This document shows, piece after piece, positions 1 to 7,691 of a stretch of DNA of 20,892 nucleotides. Below the pieces are notes generated by a model that saw only the letters and a list, made by a program, of their open reading frames with translations, was not told where the DNA came from and searched no databases. Position 1 is the first letter of the stretch, and every line of letters begins with the position of its first letter. The stretch is from Nemertoderma westbladi (Eukaryota > Xenacoelomorpha > Nemertodermatida > Nemertodermatidae). The stretch lies in NCBI GenBank assembly GCA_032718475.1, contig JAUCBJ010008815.1, positions 1 through 20,892 on the forward strand, given 5' to 3'. The position numbers and the translations under genes are program-made.

Positions 1-541
1 ATAGTTCAGTAGTTACCGCTAATCATTCAGTCATTGGCACGGTACACCGTATTGCTGTACTGCCGTTCAGCCGTTGTAGTGCGCACCGTAGGTACCACCC
101 ATGCGTAGGCTGACTGTGCTGATTATGGTTTGATTGATTGATTGTTTTTTACACATAATTAAACCTTTTAAAATTCACAATAATACATTTATAAAGATTA
201 CGTTACGATATTAGGCCTACAGTACAAGTAGGCCTAATAACACTAGATATTTAGGAGCACCAATACTGATTTATGTAGATAGTCAACTTATAAAATGTTT
301 ATTTACTTAAATAAAGGGTTCTGGTGTAAGGATAGCCTCATGAGGTATATACCTCGTTTCCATGAGGGTCCTATAATAATTTTCATACTCTAATATTTAA
401 AGCTAGTCAGACTGTGGTACCTAAGCTATATACTGTTAGGTATATTGCTGTATTGGGGTGGGGTTAGGAATAATCCATTTGTTTTAGCATTGAACTGTTG
501 AATCCCCTTATTTATTATAAAACCATTGGAAATATTCGCAA
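1..541. other. AT-rich non-coding stretch with palindromes
   Basis: No coding signal is seen. The stretch holds small palindromic pieces: an inverted repeat at 209-239 and a compact cluster at 336-367, where CCTCATGAGG (336-345) overlaps the perfect palindrome GAGGTATATACCTC (342-355) and CCATGAGG follows. A short GATT run lies near 128-142. Nothing else is recognised. Confidence 0.6.
209..239. repeat. Perfect 12-bp inverted repeat around TAGGCCTA
   Basis: TATTAGGCCTAC is followed, after a 7-base loop, by its exact reverse complement GTAGGCCTAATA. Each arm contains the self-palindromic 8-mer TAGGCCTA, which recurs several times in this window (17357, 18853, 18893, 18988). It could be a hairpin or the end of a small dispersed repeat. 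No function is implied. Confidence 0.7.
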
Positions 542-1130
542 ATGCCGCTCCATTACTGTCTGATGTCTGAAACGCTCCCGACAGTCCGATGTATCTGGAC
601 CCGAGCAGCCGAGTTGCTTCAAGAGGTGATTAACGGGGGAATACTACGGAATTGCTTGTTTGTCAGTACGATTCTATTTGGGTATTTACTACACTCAGAC
701 ACTGGGAATACGGCGGTCGGTCAGATCGTAATGCGGGCCACTGCCAAGTTCATCGTGCCTCACTCCGGTCACCCACCTTGGAGTGCGGTGGGAAGAGTCC
801 CACTTACTGACTTACGTCGACGACTGGACGAATCGACGAGGATTGCGATCTGGGTTTAGCGGCGGCCCGGATCCTGGGATCGCCTGGGGGAAATGGTTGA
901 ACGTTGGGCAGACGTTATCGCACTGGATTACGTTCTCTGTGACGCGAAAGTGTGAAGCGAATTCGTTGTCGAATTGGGTCGGAAGCTGCGGGAATTCTAC
1001 TGTTCTACGGGAGTAAACCGCAGCGGTCCGGTGACTAGACTACGGACGGATACTACTGGGATAAGCAGGTATTTCGATCGAGTTTCTCGTATTCTCGATG
1101 CTCGAGGCGGATAGAGAGTTGGTTGTGTTG
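541..1130 (+). pseudogene. CpG/GC-rich island with a broken coding-like frame, unidentified
   Basis: This segment is visibly richer in GC and CpG than the DNA on either side. One plus-strand frame starts at the ATG at 542 and stays open for 105 codons to a TAG at 857-859. It continues in the same frame to a TGA at 953-955 and then to a TAG at 1112-1114, giving about 190 codons with two internal stops. The parts after the first stop have a protein-like mix of charged and hydrophobic residues. A second plus frame is also open from 783 to 1016, so the true frame is uncertain. I do not recognise the product. It could be a decayed gene or retroelement fragment, or a CpG island whose composition simply lowers stop density. 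Seen: the composition shift and open frames. Inferred: coding ancestry. Confidence 0.25.
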
Positions 1131-1286
1131 GGCGGTGTTGTTCAATTCTATCAAACATATTAAATAATTGGTAAAATAATAAAAACACACCAGATAAAGA
1201 TACTGAGCTTATGGTAAAGAGATAGGCCGAACTTACAATTTCCAAATAGATTGTTCATATAATAAATATATTTTTGGTATTTGATT

Positions 1287-1553
1287 TCAAGATAGGGGGG
1301 GGGGGGGGGGGGGGGCTGGACGCAATAAAAATTCATCCCTCTCCAGGGGAAATTGGACGCAAATAACAACAGCTGATTACTCTCAAAAATAAAACTGTAA
1401 CCTGTTCTATTGTGTTTACTTTATTGTTTTGGTTAAAATAACGTGCCACTGTAACCTGCTCCTTTCCCAAAATTTAGAAATTAATATTGAGGCGGGATAT
1501 TAATTCGCCAAGATGGGATTTGCGTCCAGTCCCACCCCCCTCCTATCTCTTGA
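1287..1553. mobile_element. MITE-like element with G-tract terminal inverted repeats
   Basis: The left end (1287-1325) reads TCAAGATAGG, a long G run, then CTGGACGCAA. The right end (1520-1553) is its reverse complement in the form TTGCGTCCAG, TCCCACCCCCC, TCCTATCTCTTGA. These make imperfect terminal inverted repeats of about 34-39 bp around an interior with no coding capacity, as in a miniature inverted-repeat element. The interior (1395-1458) carries one copy of the CTGTAACCTG...TTTATTGTTTTGGTTA module that is amplified at 19056-19839. A further GGACGCAA lies at 1354-1361. I could not define a target-site duplication, so the exact outer ends and superfamily are open. Confidence 0.55.
1295..1315 (+). 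repeat. Homopolymer run of 21 G
   Basis: Twenty-one uninterrupted G residues lie inside the left terminal repeat of the MITE-like element. The matching right arm is a C-rich run interrupted by A and T, so the G run probably expanded after insertion. It could form G-quadruplex structure. Assembled length at such a run is unreliable. Confidence 0.9.
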
Positions 1554-1667
1554 TTTCACTAAAAAATAGAATACATTGCATTTTACTGTTATAATTACTG
1601 TATTGAATAAAATAATTAATTGATTGTTTATTAAACCGTGCTAAGCACGTTGAACTGGAGCTCTAAC

Positions 1668-1871
1668 AATTCCCCACTAGCGGCAGACAGGAACTGTAAA
1701 AGTCTCTGTAGAATTTCTAATTAAGCAATGCTCTTAGGTAACTACTACTAAATTTCAGATGAATCTGATCGTTGGTTCTATAATTACAGCTATTTTTACG
1801 TTTCTGTTAATTCGCCCCCTAGCGGCAGACCGGGGAACTGTAGAAGTCTGTCTGTGTGTAGAATTTCTAAA
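1668..1871. repeat. Direct repeat of a ~54-64-bp module, two copies
   Basis: Copy 1 (1668-1721) and copy 2 (1808-1871) share the order AATTC, CCCCxCTAGCGGCAGAC, GGAACTGTAxAAGTCT, GTAGAATTTCTAA. The second copy has short insertions (a GG after CAGACC and extra TCTG units). A weaker third relative lies at 3049-3082 (GCCTCTAGCGG...GCGGGAACTTGAGAAG). The two close copies are either a local duplication or pieces of a dispersed repeat. Confidence 0.65.
1813..1825 (-). promoter_or_regulatory. Possible CTCF-type motif
   Basis: On the minus strand this reads CCGCTAGGGGGCG, which fits the core of the well-known CTCF consensus (CC, A/G, C/G, T/C, AG, then a G-rich stretch ending GC). Weaker relatives occur in the repeat copy at 1672-1684 and at 3051-3061. 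CTCF is conserved across bilaterians, but a short motif match alone is weak evidence of binding. Confidence 0.2.
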
Positions 1872-2056
1872 TTTTTTTAAGACTACAAGTGTACCAAGTT
1901 TGGTTCCATTTCATCCATGATTGACCGACTTATTAGCGTTCAAACATTCCTGCCACGAATAAAAGCTGCAGGAACTCGAGCGATAATTAATTTATTTATT
2001 ATTAAATACTGTTTCAATTAAATTCTTTACGAAAATCTAGTCATCTTCTTTTAAAT

Positions 2057-2236
2057 ATGGACCCTGCATTCATGGAAAATATAATATTTGATAATTCATC
2101 AGTCACCAGTCAGCCTACGCTAATTTCACAGCAAAGTCCTTGTCATGCATTGTGGTCAGGAGAATATCTGAATTTGTGGATAAGAAAGTTTGCCAGAAAG
2201 CCTTTCTGTTTCAGAATAACTAAACTTTACTGCTAA
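2057..2236 (+). CDS. Short ORF, 59 codons, unidentified
   Basis: An ATG at 2057 opens a 59-codon frame to a TAA at 2234-2236. The peptide begins MDPAFMENIIFDNSS, is serine- and glutamine-rich early and basic with aromatics near its end (LWIRKFARKPF), with no low-complexity repeat. It has an acidic start and no signal peptide or membrane segment. I recognise no family. It may be a chance frame or a fragment of a decayed gene or transposon. No convincing splice sites or neighbours support expression. Confidence 0.12.
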   Translation: MDPAFMENIIFDNSSVTSQPTLISQQSPCHALWSGEYLNLWIRKFARKPFCFRITKLYC

Positions 2237-3340
2237 TTTCTGTGACTGACGGAATTTCCAGCACTAGTGAGCAAATCATTTGTTTCCGTAAGATGGCTTA
2301 CTGAAATCCAATAATTATTTTTGTGAAATGGTTTACTGCAGTGGTGCTTCCAAAATATGCATGCATTTTGCATGGTAATGTATACCATAATATTTTTAAA
2401 TTACTTTTAAAAACGTAAATTATTAGGATAATTATGTTATCAATTTTCAGCAGACTTTACATCCCAGTATTTTTTCTAAGCGATCAAATATTTACTCATC
2501 CATACCCATTTCCTACACTTTAGATACCATACTTTTAGGATATGGAAACCATTTTTGGTGATGGGGATGTTAATTTTTTGATGTGAAGTGTGACCATTTT
2601 TCAATAATCGCCCGATGGGCTTGATCTCTCAAACCAAAACTTCCTCTGCGGGGTTTGCGCGGCAGTAAAGATTGAAAGTCTGGAAGCTGGCATCCCTAGG
2701 TATTATTATTATAAAGAGCGTCAGCCTGCGTTTAATAAATATATTTTAATACAAAACAGGTCGAACGCAAAGAGGCTTATAATGAAGACGAGTACTGCAT
2801 TGATTATATTCCTATAAACCACCTGGCTTTGCATATTGAACGTGCGTTTGGAAATAAGTTCGTGCTACCCTTCCGTGGGTGGTAGATGTCGCGGTTATGT
2901 ATTGGTGGGTGGGAAGGGAGGGGGGGGGGGGGGTGCAGATTAAAAGGGGTGAACACGTACTGTCCCCCTTTCTTTGATTAATTGGTGGTGTTGGTTAATC
3001 TCTCATAACCTGATTTTGTGATACAGTACTAGCGTCGGGGGACTAATAACGCCTCTAGCGGAATAAGCGGGAACTTGAGAAGTTACCATGGTTACGGATG
3101 AAATGCTGTCATCTGATTGGTTGAAATAATAACGACCACCGCAAAAGGATGAAATGGAGGCTTCTGATTGGCTGCAGTACCAGAAATGGATGGTAATGAT
3201 GGGCTACGGGTGACCATGTGCCCGTGTCATAGCATTGTATACTACTTATGTAAGCTCTAGGTATAGATTAACGTGTCACTGTTAACTCACAGTTTAAACA
3301 TGCGATGAGGCACCGTTGGGCGATATAATTAGACTGTACC
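2237..3340. other. AT-rich non-coding spacer
   Basis: I see no gene. A run of 14 G at 2920-2933 follows a GGTGGGTGGGAAGGGAGG stretch (G-quadruplex-prone). A diverged copy of the CTAGCGG module lies at 3049-3082. A moderately GC-rich patch around 2640-2700 has no recognisable RNA gene fold. Confidence 0.5.
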
Positions 3341-4213
3341 ATGTCTGGTTTGCACCAGTGTCTGCACCAGGTGTCTGCACCATTGTCTGCACCAGTGTCT
3401 GCACCAGGTGTCTGCACCATTGTCTGCTCCAGTATCTGCACCACTCTCAGCACTAGTGTTTGCACCACTATCTGCACCACTGTCTACACCACTGTCTGCA
3501 CCACGGTCTGCACCACTGTCTGCGCCACTGTCTGCACCACTGTCTGCACCAGTGTTTGCACCACTGTCTGCACCAGTGTCTGCACCAGGTGTCTGCACCA
3601 TTGTCTGCACCAGTGTCTGCACCAGGTGTCTGCACCATTGTCTGCTCCAGTATCTGCACCACTCTCTGCACTAGTGTTTGCACCACTATCTGCACCACTG
3701 TCTACACCACTGTCTGCACCACGGTCTGCACCACTGTCTGCGCCACTGTCTGCACCACTGTCTGCACCAGTGTTTGCACCACTGTCTGCACCAGTGTCTG
3801 CACCAGGTGTCTGCACCATTGTCTGCACCAGTGTCTGCACCAGGTGTCTGCACCATTGTCTGCTCCAGTATCTGCACCACTCTCTGCACTAGTGTTTGCA
3901 CCACTATCTGCACCACTGTCTACACCACTGTCTGCACCACGGTCTGCACCACTGTCTGCGCCACTGTCTGCACCACTGTCTGCACCAGTGTTTGCACCAC
4001 TGTCTGCACCAGTGTCTGCACCAGGTGTCTGCACCATTGTCTGCACCAGTGTCTGCTCCAGTATCTGCACCACTGTCTGCACCAGTGTTTGCACCACTGT
4101 CTGCACCACTGTCTGCACCACTGTCTGCACCACAGTTTGCACCACTGTCTGCACCACTGTATGCACCAGTGTCTGCACCACTGTTTCTGCACCACTGTCT
4201 GCACCAGTGTCTT
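3341..4213 (+). repeat. 12-bp minisatellite with 218-bp higher-order repeats
   Basis: The basic unit is about 12 bp, TGTCTGCACCAC with C/G, A/T and TGCTCC variants, and occasional 13-bp units (GGTGTCTGCACCA). Units are arranged in a higher-order block of 218 bp: the same landmark ATG falls at 3460, 3678 and 3896, and TGTCTGCTCCAGTATCTGCA recurs at the same spacing. Consecutive blocks are nearly identical; the first differs at CTCTCAGCAC versus CTCTCTGCAC. After about 4060 the pattern becomes simple 12-mers. The array opens long apparent ORFs in several frames on both strands (His-Cys-Leu, Ser-Ala-Pro and Gln-Thr repeats), as expected of a 12-bp period. There is no reason to think any is translated. 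Confidence 0.95.
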
Positions 4214-6109
4214 CTTAACGTTTACACCCCCGAAAGGTAACTATTCAACTGCTTTAGTTTTAACAAGGACGGCTGTCTCGAAAAATATTCATCTAGATAT
4301 TGAAGTCTTAAGTCGTCGTAACACCGGCAACCGAGCAAAAAATGTTGTCGAACCCCAAGAAAACAATCAAATTCCTTAGATACTTCATTATCTACCACTA
4401 CCCGAGATTTTACATCTTTGTAAAGTCAGGTTGGGCCTCCACTATAAATTATAATAGTGGGGGAAAGAGGATTATTTATATCTTATTAGACTTATTATAT
4501 TAAAAGTTAAAATTTATCTTAAAAACGTAACAAAATTATGTATTTCCAAATCATAATCTATGTTAACATAACGAACTTGAGAATTTAAGTAGAACCCAAA
4601 GTTTAATCCGAGTGAATCAAGTTGCTGGGAGCCGAACTCTGAACAGAGAAACCAAGTCTAACTAACTGGACTGAGGCTAAAAGCCTAAAGCAGAGCTGGA
4701 GCAGCGATCTCCAGCAGAGAGGCGCTACTAGTTGGCTGTCAATCAATGGGCGGCTTGTTTGAAGAAATGCCGCCCTGCACTAAACTTTGAATGTAAATTA
4801 AATCAACGCTAAAGCCCGTTATCTATTCACACTTTCTACATCGATTTAATTATCTACAATGAACTTACATACCAAATATTAATTAAAAATTCATTTGTAC
4901 AGGCACTTTTAAAAAACGACTTTTTGACATTTTTGCTAAATTAAATTAATTATAAAAACGCTTATATTGATAATTGATGTTTATAATAAATATAATCTGG
5001 TTTATAAATAGTGTATGTATAAAGTTGCCGCAATGCTTGGTTAATTATCTAATTCTGAAGTGAATAAAATTAACTATTAAATTGGGGTATATTATTGGAA
5101 AATATAAAATATGACCAAATTAAAGTAAAAAATAAAATTGGTTTTAAAAATTGTTGTTCTTCAGGCTTTCAGTAGCAAACAGTACTACTTATATATTATA
5201 ATTTGATGTGTGTTTGAAATCCTGGTGACTATGTACACCAAAGTTACATCAAGTTTTATTTTTGAAAATATTGAATTTTATTAAAAACACGAAATTTAAA
5301 ATGGCCATAACTTCGGTACTAATGAACCAAATTTGTTGAAATTTTCAACATAACTTAATAATAGCAATATCGTCAGACCCTGTAAATTTGGTAAAGATCG
5401 AATCATTTTAAAAAAATGAGTGCCACCGAGATTTGTCGAATTTGAATGGAATCACTCATGTATTAACTTTGCCAATTAAAGCCCGTTGAAAATCCCGTGT
5501 TTTTTTGAATACAGTAATACAGTAATAATAAAGAATAGGGCTTAGCCTACATCAGATGTCATGATATATGATGCCTTGGGCTGAATTTTGAATAATAGAG
5601 AAGCTATTGAACCCCTAACCCTACAGTACCGGTAGGTATATTAAACAGCCTCTGCCTTTAAACATCCTCTGCCTATTGCTATAATAATAGGCTGATAATA
5701 GAACCCTAACAGCCTAAGGCAGGTATAGCGTATAGATAGGCAGCGTCACTGAAAGTACAATTTATAGAATTTAAATTTCCCTCTACTACCAGAGAACTCA
5801 ATATTCTCACAGGATTTTACACTTACCTTAGCAGCTCCCTACCACGCACCTTAACAAGCTACCATCGACCTTAGCACGCTACCACCGACCTTAGCTTTTA
5901 CCACGCACCTTAGGCATTCCTACTCATGACAGCATGTGCTACTGAACCACTTAAACAATGTTGTACAAATATCTATACTAAATGTAAAAGGACTTAATAT
6001 AATCTTTTAGAAACATATGAACCTAACAATTTAATACAAATAATGCAAATGAATTCAAAATATATATTTTTAAAATTTTACATAGATCTGTTTGACAAAT
6101 AATTCCATA
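4214..6109. other. AT-rich intergenic spacer
   Basis: No credible gene is seen across about 1.9 kb. A small inverted repeat, CCACTAT...ATAGTGG, lies near 4439-4460. A slightly GC-richer patch spans 4600-4750. A short degenerate tandem repeat is at 5825-5914. The remainder is AT-rich with frequent stops in all frames. Confidence 0.55.
5825..5914 (+). repeat. Degenerate ~20-bp tandem repeat
   Basis: Four to five units begin with ACCTTAG or ACCTTAA, continue with CAxGCTACCAxCG, and vary between 19 and 23 bp. It is short, diverged and has no coding frame. Confidence 0.7.
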
Positions 6110-7290
6110 ATAGGACCAGATTCCAATGCTATAGGACCAGATTCCAATGCTATAGGACCAGATTCCAATGCTATAGGACCAGATTCCAATGCTATAGGAC
6201 CAGATTCCAATGCTATAGGACCAGATTCCAAGCTATAGGACCAGATACCAATGCTACAGGACCAGATACCAATGCTACAGGACCAGATTCCAATGCTATA
6301 GGACCAGATTCCAATGCTATAGGACCAGATTCCAATCTATAGGACCAGATTCCAAAGCTATAGGACCAGATTCCAATGCTATAGGACCAGATACCAATGC
6401 TATAGGAACAGATTCCAATGCTATAGGACCAGATTCCAGTGCTATAGGACCAGATACCAGTGCTACAGGACCAGATTCCAATGCTATAGGACCAGATTCC
6501 AAGCTATAGGACCAGATACCAATGCTACAGGACCAGATACCAATGCTACAGGACCAGATTCCAATGCTATAGGACCAGATACCAGTGCTACAGGACCAGA
6601 TTCCAATGCTATAGGACCAGATTCCAATGCTATAGGACCAGATTCCAAGCTATAGGACCAGATACCAATGCTACAGGACCAGATACCAATGCTACAGGAC
6701 CAGATTCCAATGCTATAGGACCAGATTCCAATGTTATAGGACCAGATTCCAATCTATAGGACCAGATTCCAATGCTATAGGACCAGATTCCAATGCTATA
6801 GGACCAGATACCAGTGCTACAGGACCAGATTCCAATGCTATAGGACCAGATTCCAATGCTATAGGACCAGATTCCAATGCTATAGGACCAGATTCCAATG
6901 CTATAGGACCAGATTACAATGCTATAGGACCAGATACCAATGCTACAGGACCAGATTCCAATGCTATAGGACCAGATTCCAATGCTACAGGACCAGATTC
7001 CAATGCTATAGGACCAGATACCAATGCTACAGGACCAGATTCCAATGCTATAGGACCAGATTCCAATCAATAGGACCAGATTCCAATGCTATAGGACCAG
7101 ATTCCAATGCTATAGGACCAGATTCCAATCTATAGGACCAGATTCCAATGCTATAGGACCAGATTCCAATGCTATAGGACCAGATTCCAATGCTATAGGA
7201 CCAGATTCCAATGCTATAGGACCAGATACCAATGCTATAGGACCAGATTCCAATGCTACAGGACCAGATTCCAATGCTATAGGACCAAAT
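6110..7290 (+). repeat. 21-bp minisatellite, left part (upstream of the transposon)
   Basis: The unit is ATA or ACA followed by GGACCAGATTCCAATGCT, 21 bp, with recurrent substitutions (TATAGG/TACAGG, GATTCC/GATACC, CAATG/CAGTG) and 20-bp or 18-bp forms (CCAAGCTATAGG, CCAATCTATAGG, CCAATCAATAGG). About 56 units precede the transposon. The last four bases, AAAT (7287-7290), are the left target-site duplication. The 21-bp length keeps frames open and yields fake repetitive ORFs (LESGPIA, GIWSYSI), which the 20-bp units break. Confidence 0.97.
7287..7290. repeat. Left target-site duplication (AAAT)
   Basis: AAAT directly precedes the transposon and is repeated directly after it at 10845-10848. 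The uninterrupted homologous site at 11325-11328 contains AAAT once, confirming that these four bases were duplicated by insertion. Confidence 0.93.
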
Positions 7291-7347
7291 CGTCCCTATT
7301 AAAACATAAGGCCCTAACTCACAAAATCATGTTTTGAGAAAATCGAC
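7291..7347 (+). repeat. Left terminal inverted repeat, 57 bp
   Basis: It starts CGTCCCTATTAAAACATAAG and ends GAGAAAATCGAC. It is the reverse complement of 10788-10844 except for one base (C at 7322 against A). It includes one GCCCTAACTC motif. Confidence 0.95.
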
Positions 7348-7432
7348 GATTCTAAGTAATTAGCATACGTGCTTTCAGAAAATCGCACTTTCAAAGCCAT
7401 AGCATTAGCCATTCTCGAGATATTAATCTTTG

Positions 7433-7503
7433 CATAACGCCCTAACTCCGCAATTTACACTGTTCGAATGGCAGCCAATATTTTTTCATAACGCCCTAAC
7501 TCC
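7433..7503 (+). repeat. Left subterminal repeated motifs
   Basis: CATAACGCCCTAACTCC occurs identically at 7433-7449 and 7487-7503, 54 bp apart. A close relative, CATAAGGCCCTAACTCA, lies inside the terminal repeat at 7305-7321. Repeated subterminal motifs of this sort are commonly transposase-binding sites; here that is inference. Confidence 0.8.
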
Positions 7504-7592
7504 CATCTACCATAGACATTACATAGTATCCACTCCTAACAACCAATCCAATAGTATTATTCATAGGAAAGCCTTTCAAAAACAACGAGGGG

Positions 7593-7600
7593 TATTTAAA
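7593..7600 (+). promoter_or_regulatory. Candidate TATA-like box of the transposase gene
   Basis: TATTTAAA lies 92 bp before the chosen ATG at 7692, after a purine-rich stretch, in the non-coding leader of the element. This is a plausible core promoter position but rests only on motif and distance. Confidence 0.25.
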
Positions 7601-7691
7601 GTAGTGTTACGTGCATGGTGTGCTGTATGCAGAATCGCCATACTGCAGATACTACTATACTGCATTTAGGCATTTTCATTTCACATCCGCG

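Larger units (their letters stand above)
1554..2056. other. AT-rich spacer containing a direct repeat
   Basis: There is no gene signal. The notable content is the repeated module at 1668-1721 and 1808-1871, described separately. The rest is AT-rich unique-looking sequence. Confidence 0.5.

Noticed and set aside
783-1016. Reverse transcriptase suggested by a YVDD string in the frame from 783
   Set aside because: Only the four residues match. The surrounding residues lack the hydrophobic strand pattern and other reverse transcriptase blocks.
3341-4379. Long ORFs rich in His-Cys-Leu, Ser-Ala-Pro or Gln-Thr on both strands
   Set aside because: They follow directly from a 12-bp tandem period that keeps several frames open at once. 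The 13-bp units switch frames, and no start context or splice evidence favours any frame.
7430-7669. 79-codon ORF in the transposon leader
   Set aside because: It lies over the subterminal repeated motifs and has no protein-like conservation signal; the leader is better read as non-coding.
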